From: Undaria pinnatifida
Taxonomy: Eukaryota > Sar > Phaeophyceae > Laminariales > Alariaceae
Direction of reading: 5' to 3'
NCBI GenBank assembly: GCA_012845835.1
Contig: JABAKD010000011.1
Span: 2,501-66,500, forward strand
Length of the DNA stretch: 64,000 nt
The notes beneath the pieces are model-generated. The model made no database searches and was not told the DNA's origin. It was given only the letters and a program-made list of their open reading frames with translations. The position numbers and the translations under genes are program-made. Positions 33,535-44,623 of this stretch are shown in pieces; the stretch's first letter is position 1, and each line of letters starts with the position of its first letter.

Positions 33535-34640
33535 GCTTCCATGGAAGCTTCCATAACTTCCGTGAAAACTTCCATTACTTCCATGGAAGCTTTCGTGGAA
33601 GCTTTCGTGGAAGCTCCCGTGAAATTTACTTCCACGGAAGCTTTCATACCTTCCATATCTTCCATGGGAGCTTCCACGGAAGCTTACGGAAGCTCCCATG
33701 AAAGCTTCCATGGAAGTTACTTCCGTGGAAGCTTTCATATCTTCCATATCTTCCATGGAAGCTTCCACGAAGCTTCCATGAAGACTTCCGTGGAAGTTAC
33801 TTCCATGAAAGCTTCCATGGCTTCCGCGACAGCTTCCATTACTTCAATGAAAGCTTCTATGGAAGATTTCGTGGAAGTTACTTCCATGGAAGCTTTCGTG
33901 GAAGCTTTCGTGGAAGCTCCCGTGGAATTTACTTCCGTGGAAGCTTTCATATCTTCCATATCTTCTATGGAAGCTTCCACGGAAGCTTCCATGAAGACTT
34001 CCGTGGAAGTTACTAGCATTAAAGCTTCCATAACTTCCACGAAAGCTTCCATCACTTCCATGAAAGCTTCCATGGAGGCTTTCGTGGAAGTTACTTCCAT
34101 GGAAGCTTTCGTGGAAGCTTTCGTAGAAGCTCCCGTGGAATATACGTCCGTGGAAGCTTTCATATCTTCCATATCTTTCATGGAAACTTCCACGGAAGCT
34201 TCCATGAAAGCTTGCGTGGAAATTACTTCCATGAAAGCTTCCATAACTTCCGCGAGAGCTTCCATATTTCCATGGAAGCTTCCATGGAAGATTCGTGGAA
34301 GTTACTTCCATGGAAGCTTTCGTGGAAGCTTTCGTAGAAGCTCCCGTGGAATTTACGTCGGTGGAAGCTTTCAGTTCTTCCATATCTTCCATGGGAAGCT
34401 TCCTTCCATGAAAGCTTCCGTGTAAGTCACCTCCATGAAAGCTTTCATGGCTTCCGCGAAAGCTTCCATTACTTCCATGAAAGCTTCCATGGAATCGTAG
34501 AAGTTACTTCCATGGAAGCTTTCGTGGAAGCTTACGTGGAAGCTCCCGTGGAAGTTACTTCCGTGGAAGCTTTTATATCTTCCATATATCTTCCATGGAA
34601 GCTTCCATGAAAGCGGCGAAAGCTTCAACGGAAGCTTTCA
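33535..34640. repeat. GGAAGCTTCC palindromic array, right part (CGTGGAAGC type)
   Basis: As the left part, but the spacer triplet is mostly GTG or ATG (CTTTCGTGGAAGC, ACTTCCGTGGAAGC), which is the reverse-complement of the left-part form. Higher-order units of ~200 bp are visible, e.g. TTCATATCTTCCATATCTTC recurring at about 33735, 33947, 34159 and 34371. Confidence 0.95.
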
Positions 34641-35057
34641 TGAGCTTCCACGCAAAATGCAAGTAGTGCCGGAGACCGGGAGAACGTTGCAAAGCTGACG
34701 ACCGCAATGGCCATTACAACTGTTCAGCCAGCTAGGTAGACCATGCACAACACCCGAACAACCCCTGGCACGCTCCGAGAGAACCTCCGCGCCGTGCTCC
34801 CGTTCAGACTCTTGTTGTCGCCCCCCTTCGACGCCTATCGACTAGACTAATATGTGGCACTATGTAACGCTATGCAGAACTATGTAGAACTATTATGTAG
34901 TACAATGAAGCAAGTATTTTCGCCCGAAACCCAACTGACTTGAGGGACCGGCAGCTCGCTAGGGGAAGGGTGGAAGAAGCTGCAGGACTGCGGCGAATGA
35001 TCTGGAAATGGAACGGTGATGAGGGAAAAAACAATTATATCATGCGCAACAATATTA
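34641..35057. other. no recognisable feature
   Basis: Unique sequence with a short CTATGTAGAACTA repeat near 34860-34900. Confidence 0.4.
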
Positions 35058-35537
35058 TAAAAATGAAAATACACTCTAGCTGTGAGATCGAGGATTTTGT
35101 CGAAACTCGTCTTTGCTAGCCGTGTGGGATACTCCGATCACGCGTATTACGGGTTGAGTGTCCTCATTAAGGGTATAGGTCGGCGACTCCCCTTGCAACT
35201 ACAGTGTAGCTATCAGGATCAACAGGGTGATGTTAGTCAGTCTGTGCGCGGAAACTATAAAACCCGTTTTTGAGGGGGGAAAAATCTGACAGCTGTGAAT
35301 ATATTATACAAAAAAAAATGAATAAATATACACTCTAGCTGTGAGATCGAAGATTTTGTCGAAACTCATATTTGCAAGCTCTGTGTGATACTCCGATCAC
35401 GCGTATTACGGGCTGTGTGTCCTCAGTAAAGGATAAAGGTCGGCGACGCCCCTTGGAACTACAGTGTAGCTATCGGGGTCAACAGGGCGGTGCTAGTCAG
35501 TCTGTGCGCGGAAACTATAAAACCCGTTTTTGAGGGA
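35058..35537 (+). repeat. repeat R5, two tandem copies (~260 bp apart)
   Basis: Copies at 35058-35277 and 35319-35537 share AAAATACACTCTAGCTGTGA or near-identical starts, then GATACTCCGATCACGCGTAT, GTCGGCGAC, CTACAGTGTAGCTATC and GCGCGGAAACTATAAAACCC. These are the longest R5 copies in the window. Confidence 0.95.
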
Positions 35538-36552
35538 GACACGATCTATCAGCTGTGGAAGGAATGCATCATTTTATCATGTATACCCTGTAAGTCGTAC
35601 AACCAGCGAGGAGAGGACGGAGTGTTCGAAGGGGTGGGGAGGGAGGGTTCGTAGAAGGGGGGGGGTGGGGGGGATTTCCAACAGCTTTAGTTCGCATAGA
35701 TATAGGGACTTGCTATACACGTGGTGCTAGGTCTAGGCGATAGTTCGGGTGGTGGGGAAGGAGAGGGCGTTTGAGGGGGGGGGATTGACGCAACGGCATG
35801 GATGGCTAGAAATATAATTAGATGATATCAGCTGCCTGGTACTGTTTATTACTCTGGCATATTTTGATTTTAGGTGGGGTGTTTGAACAAGGTGGAGCAG
35901 GGGGGGGGGAAAGGGGGGGGGGGGGGAGGGGCGGAAATGAATTGGAGCTACGGCATGGATGGCTAGAAATATAGTGAGGTGATATAATATACATGAAAAT
36001 GTGTGGGGAGTCGAAATTGGGAAATGGTTGGCCAAGAGTCGTAGAAGAGGTGCGCAGTACCCACACGTCAACGCGGGTTAACAATTGGTTGAGACTTCAG
36101 ATTCCTTTTTAAACGGCGAAAAAACAGCGTGATAAAATAGAACCGACGGGATCGGGGGGGAAGGGAAGAAGCAATAGCAGCAGCGTCATGCTGTAAACAT
36201 TGTCCAATTGTGTGCTGTTGGTGTGCGTTTAATGGTGCGCGTTTAATGGCTTCGGTACATGTGCATGCGGGCGCCCTGAAAAACATTTACTACATAACCC
36301 CCCAATAATAAACTGGTGCCAAAACCGTCAGATTTATCCCCTCGAAAGGATTTATAGCTTACATGCACAAATTGCCCCCTTCCCCCCCCCCCCCCCCCCC
36401 CCCCCCCCTGCCAAACCCGCTCGCTTTTGATCAAAACCAGGCCCCCACGTCCTTCAAAACTCCGCCCCAACCCCCTCACCGGTTATTCGACTTACAAGAT
36501 TCACTTGATAAAAGGATACATTTCCCTTCACAGCTATCAGATTTTGTCCCCC
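35538..36552. other. spacer between opposite R5 copies, with G and C homopolymers
   Basis: Contains a ~150-bp duplication (GGCATGGATGGCTAGAAATA at 35797 and 35952), a broken G run at 35900-35926 and a 27-base C run at 36382-36408. No gene seen. Confidence 0.6.
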
Positions 36553-36772
36553 TCAGAAACGGGTTTTATAGTTTCCGCGCACAGACTGACTAAAATCATC
36601 CTGTTGACCCTGATAGCTACACTGTAGTTGTAAGGGGGGTCGCCGACCTATATCCTTAATGAGGACACACAACTCGTAATGCGCGCGATCGGAGTATCAC
36701 ACACAGCTTGCAAAGATGAGTTTCGACGAAATCTTCGATCTCACAGCTGGAGTGTATTTTCATTTTTTATAA
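36553..36772 (-). repeat. repeat R5, inverted copy
   Basis: Reverse-complement of the copies at 35058 and 35319, ending with CAGCTGGAGTGTATTTTCAT and TTTTTATAATAA at its outer edge. Confidence 0.95.
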
Positions 36773-37059
36773 TAACTAAAAAGCTTATCATTTTGCCTCT
36801 TTGTCCCATCGAAGTGCGGCTTCCGCACAACCTAGAAACACAGGCCTCCGATCTTAGGATCAGAGACCTTGGCAGTCTCCTTCGCTCTGAGACCAGAGAG
36901 GGGTGCCCCCGGATGTTTATTAGGTTCGGAAAGACGCAGGCAGTGGTCCGATTCAAGGAGATGGAAGAAATGGAAGAGAGAGGTGTTTATTATCCTTAGT
37001 CTGGTGGGTAACAAGGCGGAAACCAAGCACCCAATCAATGGGGCTTGAGTAGCTACCCA
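36773..37059. other. no recognisable feature
   Basis: Frames of ~100 codons are open on both strands here, without motifs or splice context. Confidence 0.35.
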
Positions 37060-37480
37060 TTATTTACGCGGACGCACTCGCTCTTGCAGACATTTACCCG
37101 AAGAGCCTCTCTCTCTACGCATCATCTACCTTAAGTTACCCGCCTTCTACCTACGCCTGCTGTCCATCGTGGATCGTCATGTTTCGTGTCATCTCTAGCA
37201 GTCTGGTTACGTCTCACGAAGTACCAGGTACTCAACTACTACTGTACGTTCCTGTACGACGATTGTGCAACGATTGTACGACGATTGCTATCAATGCCTA
37301 ACAACCTGTCTAGTCGAAACTGCACTATTATACCCTTCTCTGCCCCAAAATACCGTCTGTTAGCAGTCGTGCTGCAGTTTCACGGGAGCTTTCCCTTGCC
37401 GCATTGGCCCAGCGTCGGTCTTCGCGTGGCCCCGGTGATCCTGCTCTGTTTCTAGGAGACTGGCTCGCCCCCCAGTCTCG
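37060..37480. repeat. ~370-bp direct repeat, left copy (LTR-like)
   Basis: Matches 42022-42410 in the same orientation: TTGCAGASATTTACCCGAAG, CTCTCTCTAYGCATCATCTA, GTCTGCTGTCCATCG-type, AGCAGTCTGGTTACGTCT, CCGCATTGGCCCARCGTC and GTGGCCCCGGTG. Substitutions and small indels throughout. Clear TG...CA ends were not found, so LTR status is only a possibility. Confidence 0.75.
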
Positions 37481-38355
37481 AACTCCGAAACTGTACCGCA
37501 ATCTAATCTCACCACAAAAGTCCACCCTGGTCCACCGCCATATAGAGGGCGGTCGATGGAACAACCATCGTATATGAGATTGCGTATCACAGGGACTACA
37601 TCGCTACCTCATGGAAACAAACAACGTCCGAAACAAAATGCATGCCAAATGTACTACAATTCTCGAGGGCAAAATGTACCAGGTAGTTTATTGTGTACTC
37701 CGAATGCCCCAACTCCTGCTAAATGTATTAAATTGTCGTAGACAAAAACGCCCTTGTCTCTGTACCCCGATCGCCTCATTCTGAAATGTACTCGTTTATG
37801 TATTACGACCGTCTCGCCCCCCAAAGTTAACCTTCAAAACGTTTTTGTCCCTCTTTAACCTCCGACCTTACTTGCCTGATTCCCTTACTGGTACTGCAAC
37901 CCCCGAGAACAAAAATCCTGCTGAACGTGTCTTGCAATCCTTTTAGAACAAAATGCAACATTCTGTTTACCCTGATTGAGCTTCACTCCGCAATTTGCTG
38001 GTTTTGTAATGGGACTCCCCAGCCCCCCCGAAGTTAACCTGCAACATGGGCTTGTCCCTCTGCCTCTAACCTTCGACCCCACCCGACCTCCGTATTAGCA
38101 CCGTAACCCCCCCGCCCCCCCGAGTTTAACCTGTAGCATGGCCTTGTCCCTCTGCCTGCAAACTCCGACTCCTCCGAGCTCCCTCTACTCCAACGATGGT
38201 GAGTAGTTCTTCGGGCTCCCCGTTCGCTGGTGTATTTGCCAGCGCCAAGATCCTCGCTCCTCGCTAACTGTTATCAGTGTCAACCTTGATGGATGAACGC
38301 TGTATAGCTTCCCCAAGTCTAGCATCTGAATGGTATGCGTCTCCGCGTCCTCCGA

Positions 38356-38649
38356 TTATGCCACCACTTGCGTCAGCTGCCATCCTGTGAGGGTCGTTTT
38401 GAAATAGATATACGAACCAACGATGTGAGATAAATACAGACTCGGCCTCTGCCGACCGTCACGATGCACTATATATTCTGTCGGCACATGCCTCTCGCCT
38501 TTTTCACTTGCAATAGCTTGCTTAGCTACTTTAACTATGTACCGACGATAGTTTGAGTCGTCCCCTCTGACTTGTTCGGGTTCTCCCACCCAGTATCTGA
38601 CCATCAAGTTCCGATACAGTACTGCGTCAAATCCTCTCCATGCTCCCAT
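38356..38649 (-). CDS. hypothetical ORF, 97 aa
   Basis: Open - strand frame with an internally coherent composition (YWVGEPEQVRGDDSNYRRYI, then a Lys/Ala/Glu-rich helix-like stretch). No family recognised, no signal peptide or membrane segment. It may be a retroelement remnant. Confidence 0.25.
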   Translation of the reverse strand: MGAWRGFDAVLYRNLMVRYWVGEPEQVRGDDSNYRRYIVKVAKQAIASEKGERHVPTEYIVHRDGRQRPSLYLSHIVGSYIYFKTTLTGWQLTQVVA

Positions 38650-39004
38650 GCGGGGCGCTCTAGCTCATCCCACTACGAGTAGTATTGCACTGCGACTTTA
38701 GCGCCCAGCCCTCTCGTCACCCGATGCTTTGTTAGTGGGCAGTCCGTCACGCATGGTCTCAGCAGCAGCGGCACATAGACTATCACCGCCTCGTCTCCCA
38801 GGAACGTCTCCTAGTGTCCGGGGTGTTTGTTTGGACGACCCGCCGGAACACGCGACAGACGACAGACCAGTAAATTTCCGGAGTTGGGACGTTCTATTTG
38901 TTCCCCCTGTGATACTATTAATAGTCTAGTCTAATGGTTTAACTTCAATATTTCAATACTTCAATACTTCAATACCGCACATCCCTTTTACTCCTGGATT
39001 GGAT

Positions 39005-39310
39005 TTAATCCGTTTGCCCTGCTATTTCACTTCTCGGTGTGCTGTTTGCTGAACGCGATATTACGATACTAACAGTATCGTCCTTACCCTTGGCTGCCAA
39101 CCGTTTTCTGGCATATGTATTCTCCAAACTCGAACGCCGCTTTACAACTATACTATTTCTCTGGGATTCAAGTGGTTCTGCCGCAGCATAAAAATCGATT
39201 TGGCCTGCACCTGCCGCCACACCGGCGCTACCACCTCCTCCGTCTAGGTTTATTACTGTCACATCCTGCTCCGACTTCGAGCCTAAAAACCCCCTTCTTT
39301 CCTCGGCCAT
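39005..39310 (-). CDS. hypothetical ORF, 101 aa
   Basis: - strand frame beginning MAEERRGFLGSKSEQD, followed by a Gly/Ala-rich stretch and a basic Ser-rich end. Codon use looks plausible, but there is no recognisable domain. Could be an exon or gag-like remnant. Confidence 0.25.
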   Translation of the reverse strand: MAEERRGFLGSKSEQDVTVINLDGGGGSAGVAAGAGQIDFYAAAEPLESQRNSIVVKRRSSLENTYARKRLAAKGKDDTVSIVISRSANSTPRSEIAGQTD

Positions 39311-40349
39311 CGGACATGCACGTAACAGTAGGCCGGGTTTTTAGCTGGCCGCTGACTCCTGAACTCTCACCGAGATAGCGGGCTGTCGTCACGTATCGCA
39401 TTCACTCGCGGACTTTCAGGCTGTCCCGTCTGGTTTTGCTCACGTTTTCAGTCGCTCTGTATCTGCTGCCATGATAACCTTCTTGCTCATCCGCGGTTGG
39501 TGGTGCCGGTCGATATTCTCTCTCACCCCTCATAATTGTCGCCCGTTCGCGGCTCCAGCCCGCCCAAGATTATCCCCGCCGGCCTCCTCAACCGAGGCTG
39601 CACTCCGCTGGCACCTATACAGCAAACATCTGGAGCTGGGTCATATTTTATCAGGTGCGCGCCTCTTGTTCTCATTTTCATGGCCGGCCGCAGTTGTTAA
39701 ATTAAAGGTGGGGGACACAGAGTGCCCCCTGTAGGTCTGCCAATTGAGCAGGTCCTCGGAGAGTACTCACTTTGGTTCCTTCGTAGAGATATAGCTTTAT
39801 TCATTTCCACCAGAGCCCGGGATAGCTTCTGAGATCGGAGGCACGTGCCTCCGATCTACTTCCTAACTTTCCCGAATATAAAACGCCAACCTTGTCATAC
39901 GAAACCCATCCAAATGATCTCAAATTCGGATACCTACAGGCCTATGGTTGATCCCCTTTAAGTCTGAGCGGAATTTCCGAGGTGCGGCCTCTACGACAGC
40001 TTCCCGGGCAAGCATCCTTCGTTGAATCGTATGTAATACCCTCCTTCGGCCGCCTTCGTACCGTCTGTGCTAGTGATATCGATATTAACCCAAGAAACTG
40101 CATTCGGACCCAACGGCATCGTAAACCCAGCCTGAACACCATTCACTACACTACACTACTTACATAGAGAGAGAAAAGGTGCCCGCAGATTTCTGATTGG
40201 CCAATTTTATTGAAAGGATATTTCTGATTGGCCAGAAATCCCTTGTCGGCATGTCACGTCATCCACGGCGGCATCATTCTCTTCAAGAAGAATCAAAATA
40301 TTCCATTATTTGACCGTGGATGATGCTGATTGATGATGATTGGTCAATA

Positions 40350-40648
40350 CTACTTACATTCACTACTTACATTCACTACTTACATTTACTACTTACATTT
40401 ACCACTTACATTCACTACTTACATTCGCTACTTGCATCAATTCACTAATTACATTTACTACTTACATTCACCACTTACATTCGCTACTTACATTCACTAA
40501 TTACGTTCACTACTTACATTCACCACTTACATTCACCACTTACATTCGCTACTTACATTCACTAATTACATTCACTGGTTACATTCACCACTTACATTCA
40601 CCGGTTACATTCAAAAGTTATGTTCACTACTTACGTTCACTACGTAGT
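40350..40648 (+). repeat. 12-13-bp (TTACATTCACTAC)n tandem repeat
   Basis: About 24 units of ACTTACATTCAC with small variations. Confidence 0.95.
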
Positions 40649-41002
40649 TACATTGAGTATTTTCGGCGGTTCCCTTTCGCGCGCGGTGAATGCTACCACG
40701 GTTTCGTTTTCATTGGTGTCGACGTACTTTCGTATTAGGGAAATCCGGCCATCCATCACGCTCTACTAATACTGTGCGCGCTATTCCATCGCCGGGTGTT
40801 ACGTGCGCGTGTACCGCCAAACAATCCGTCGGGACTCGTTCTTCACCAGAGACGATTGCCCCTTCTCCCTCTATCTGTACGTTTAACCGTACCCTGCTAG
40901 ATGTGATCAACCAAACACCATGAAAGCCCCCCCATTCCGTGCTGGTGTCTCTGACAACCCATTCTACGATGCAGATCCAAACGCCAGCATGTGCTCCCAT
41001 AC

Positions 41003-41149
41003 CTTGTTCCGAATGAAGTTGGATGGTCTCTCGGTGTCCAGTTGTACCGTGCACGCGTGTGTCCGCATGGCTTTGGACCCTCCGAAATGTGCGCTCGGGC
41101 CGTGCCCCCTGTCCAGCGTCACTCTTCCGCCGACCGCTCGCATGAACTC
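41003..41149 (-). CDS. candidate coding exon, 49 codons
   Basis: On the - strand, CTAACTACCTGCAG (branch-like CTAAC plus acceptor) precedes GAGTTCATGCGAGCGG, and the frame runs 147 nt to AACAAG then GTATGG, a fair donor. The peptide includes EFMRAVGGRVTLDRGHG and HACTVQLDTERPSNFIRNK. Without splicing the frame would stop at 40964. No family recognised and partner exons were not found. Confidence 0.4.
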
Positions 41150-41472
41150 CTGCAGGTAGTTAGCCCGCTATCCCTTTGCAGCGTCGACCTGGCAAGGTGA
41201 AAACACAGTGCGATGCACGTTATTACGCTGGTTGTGCGTCGGCTCGAGTGCATGTATGCTGTCGGGCATACCCGGCGTGCTCGAAAAATCTCCGATGTGA
41301 GACGACTACAGTACTACTACTAAGGCAGAGTGTGTTTGAGGTCGTGTTGGATCCATCAAAACAAACCATTCATCTGGACACAGTTAGTGCCTTCTCTCTC
41401 TCGCTCAAATACGATCGGCATATTGTCTACGTACGTACATTGCGAGTGCCGTACCTCTCTTTCGGTGTTGCC

Positions 41473-41680
41473 ACCATTACCATTGCCGTTACCGTTACCA
41501 TTACCGTTCCCGTTACCGTTACCATTACCGTTACCACCGTTGTTACCATTATTACCACTACCGTTACCATTACCACTACCATTACCATTACCGTTACCAT
41601 TACCGTTACCATTACCGTTCAGTGTACAATGTACAGTGTACAGCAGTGTAGTGTACAGCAGTGTACAGTGTACAGTGTGA
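41473..41680 (+). repeat. (TTACCR)n hexanucleotide tract followed by CAGTGTACA repeats
   Basis: About 145 bp of TTACCATTACCG-type hexamers to 41619, then ~55 bp of GTGTACAGCAGT units. Confidence 0.95.
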
Positions 41681-42021
41681 TTTCATAATTTGCGACTGTC
41701 GGCGAGGAAGACACACGATCCTCGCTAAGTGAAGCCAGATGTCGTTCCCCCCCTATTAAACCTCCCCGAGCTAAGATGAGCTCTAAAGCTATTATTACCG
41801 GTGGAAGATATTTCTTGCTCCAAGTCATCAACTGAATCGGGCCCCCTCATGACCCCCTCGGCGTGGGACAAACAGCAGTGACTCGTATTTGGTGTGACCA
41901 CTGAACAACAACACACTCAACGATCGATTTGCCGTTGCTTCGAAATGCAGCAGTCGTGAGTTTCTTGCGCGCTTAGACTATTATCCCAAGTACACACTGT
42001 CCGGAACAGGGCACAAATAGT
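41681..42021. other. no recognisable feature
   Basis: Unique sequence before the right direct repeat. Confidence 0.35.
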
Positions 42022-42410
42022 ATTTCTCTCCCGTACGCTTTCGTTCTTGCAGAGATTTACCCGAAGGATTTCTCTCTATGCATCATCTACGTTCGGATAC
42101 CCGCCTTCTACCTGCGTCTGCTGTCCATCGCAGACCATCGTGCTCCGTGATCTAGCAGTCTGGTTACGTCTTACGAAGTACTCAACTCTGTACAAATGGA
42201 TTCCTGTGCGAAGATTGCCATGATTGCCTACTAAATAATAACTACCTGTCCAATCGAAATACTCCAAACCGTTCTGCCCTTCTCTACCCCAGCACCTCTC
42301 GTCTGATAGCAGTCGTGCGGCAGTCTCACGCTAGCCTCCCTTACCGCATTGGCCCAACGTCAGTCTCCGTGTGGCCCCGGTGGCCCTAGTCCCCAACTTC
42401 GAACTGCCTC
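42022..42410. repeat. ~370-bp direct repeat, right copy (LTR-like)
   Basis: Right partner of 37060-37480, same orientation, from TTGCAGAGATTTACCCGAAG to GTGTGGCCCCGGTGGCC. Confidence 0.75.
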
Positions 42411-43059
42411 GCAAATGTATGGAAACCAAACCGAACCACATCCGCGGCTCCGCGGGGAGAAAAATATCACCTTGTTCGCCAATACAATAAACATTTTATC
42501 TTATTATTAATATTTAAAGATTTATTATATTTGAGTACCATGGAAAACGAAATGTTCTTGGTTGAGCCTTCCACTTGACAAGCGCGCACACCAAACATCT
42601 CAAGCTTCCTCAGCCTGCACGGAGCTTATTGACCACGAATCAAAGTTCACGGCAACCACGGGGTCTTACTTGGCTCGAAATAACTCTGCATTGGAAGTCT
42701 GCTAGCAACTGGTATTGGACACGAGGCGACCATGCTTCTGGCATCTCCTGGAACGGCATGCGTGTATCGAGGAACCATTGTGCACTCAATTGGACTCGGC
42801 AATGTCCAGGCAAGTTTCGTACCAGTCCCTGGTACATACAGCAGTACTCATACGAGTAGTTAGTCGGCAGGGTATAGGGTACTGTATAGGGTTAGTTCGA
42901 GCGAGTGTTTTCTATGATCGAGATGGACTGCCGTAACTCTCACGGTAGTACGCATTGATGCTGTGTTGGTAATGGCATCTTTCAGGGTACAGCAGTACCT
43001 TGTATGATAAAACATCAGTAGTGCTGCTATTAATAATGAACTCACAGCTGACGCCGTTA
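42411..43059. other. no recognisable feature
   Basis: AT-rich at 42480-42530; no gene supported. Confidence 0.4.
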
Positions 43060-43870
43060 GGCCATTTCTTATACAGCCGGATTTTTCAGTCGAAAACGGC
43101 CGTTTTCGACTAAAGCCCAAATCGGGCTTTCATACACAAACAGTCGAAAAAGGGCTTTTTCGACGACACTTTTTTCCACTGAGAATTCCGACTGCCGGAT
43201 CCAGTCGAAAAACTCGACTTGTTCGACTGGATCCTCTAGTCGAAAAACTCAGTCGAAAAAAATCAACTCCTGATTTTCGAACCCATCGCATCGCTCATCC
43301 CACCACAAAGCACCCACACACCCACACACCCATACAAGGTACCACACAGCAATATCATACAACAGCGCCGACGCTGCCTTGGCTCTCACTGCTGTTGCTT
43401 CTCGCCGCAAGTCAGCGTGGCGCACTCTTAGCTGCGCTCGCCAGCAGCGTGTATCACACGACAACAGTAGCGTGCGTCAGCGATGCCATTTTGCCAACAG
43501 CGATACGCCTGCTGTAGTTTTGGCTCTCGGCTGAGTGCAACGCCACGGACATAGCTTTGGCGGCTTTCGGCTAAGCCCAACGCCACCAACCCGCCTGGAC
43601 GAAGGTTCGTCGCGCGCGAAGCACGCATTGCTCGCAAAGAATGCGCGAAGCACAGGTGACAGAGCTGCCAACCGATTTTCGACTGCCATACAGCAGTACA
43701 GAAGTACTCCCTCACACCAACCGCCTCTAGGAAAAGCACAAAAACTATAAAATCTTATTAAAATCGACTCGACTGGCGATAAAGGAGAGACCAGAAGCAT
43801 CCAGTCGAAAAAAAAACAGTCGAAAACGGCCATTTTCGACTGGCGGAATTTGACTGTGTAAGAAATAGCC
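43060..43870. mobile_element. TIR element with AGTCGAAAA palindromes (PIF/Harbinger-like non-autonomous candidate)
   Basis: Ends are GGCCATTTCTTATACAG at 43060 and, inverted, GGCTATTTCTTACACAG at 43870. Inside each end a palindrome TCGAAAACGGCCGTTTTCGA or near relative occurs (43094, and 43818-43840 with one change). Further AGTCGAAAA palindromes fill 43140-43260. The left flank is TTA and the right is TTG, close to a 3-bp TTA duplication. No transposase was found, so it would be non-autonomous. Confidence 0.65.
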
Positions 43871-43896
43871 TTGATTATGGAATAATTTTGTAATTT

Positions 43897-44176
43897 TTTT
43901 TCTTTTTTCTTTTTCAACCTCCGGCGGATGGGGAAAAATAAAGCTTTAGCTTACCACACTTCACGTATTTTCATACGCGTCGTGTGTCGATTTAACTCAG
44001 TTGCTTTCGCAGCCCAACGCTAGCTGGCGCACCCTTCGGGTCCCATCGTAGGTATAGCGTAAGCTGTCCCTATCAGTGGTCTTCGCTGCCATTGTATACG
44101 GATGCGTGTGTATGTAAACCTTTTTTTTAGGCTTCACTTTTCCCCATCCACCGGAGGATAAAAAAAGAAAAAAAAG
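43897..44176. mobile_element. hairpin (inverted-repeat) element
   Basis: Arms at 43899-43950 and 44129-44176 pair through CTCCGGCGGATGGGGAAAA versus CTCCGGTGGATGGGGAAAA and adjoining T-rich sequence. The ~180-bp centre is non-coding. It may be a MITE; no clear target duplication was seen. Confidence 0.5.
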
Positions 44177-44522
44177 CATTGGGCGGCACGCAATCAAATT
44201 CGTTCCGCGTGCTGCACCGCTTTGTCCGGAATGTTGTTGTTGTTCTCACATTAACTCGCATAATCAAGTCCGTGGTCACAGGACAGGCTCCATTCACTCT
44301 GGAGCTGAGGAATACCCCAGGGAAAACACACACAACCCAAGGTGGTACTGTACTCGCATATATCACAGCTGACGCAATTCATGCCTCCACCAGAAACATT
44401 TAAATGTGAAATCGGGAGTCAGTCTACGATGTGCCAGGTCCATGCCGGTGCATACGTCTCATTACTCACGCCTGGAGAAACCAACTATTCCGATTGCCAC
44501 CCAATGAAGACTACCACGTATA

Positions 44523-44578
44523 TTATAAAAAATGAAAATACTGTACACTCCAGCTGTGAGATCGAAGATTTCGTCTAC
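44523..44578 (+). repeat. repeat R5, 56-bp fragment inserted in R6
   Basis: TTATAAAAAATGAAAATACT then CACTCCAGCTGTGAGATCGA and AGATTTCGTCTA. R6 copy 1 lacks it (CCACGTATATATCACACG, reverse-complement of 13937-13920). Confidence 0.85.
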
Positions 44579-44623
44579 ATTACACGTAGTATCTATCACT
44601 ACGCATACGCACGACAGGCGTAA

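Larger units (their letters stand above)
37481..42021. mobile_element. possible decayed LTR element or gene segment between direct repeats
   Basis: 4.5 kb bracketed by the direct repeats. It contains open or exon-like pieces on the - strand (38356-38649, 39005-39310, 41003-41149) but no recognisable reverse transcriptase, integrase, or gag zinc knuckle. It also holds two tandem-repeat blocks. If the brackets are LTRs the element would read on the - strand; if not, this is an ordinary segmental duplication flank. Confidence 0.3.

Noticed and set aside
33541-34425. 294-codon frame of MEAS/FHGS-type repeats
   Set aside because: Product of the palindromic tandem array; equally long frames run on the opposite strand.
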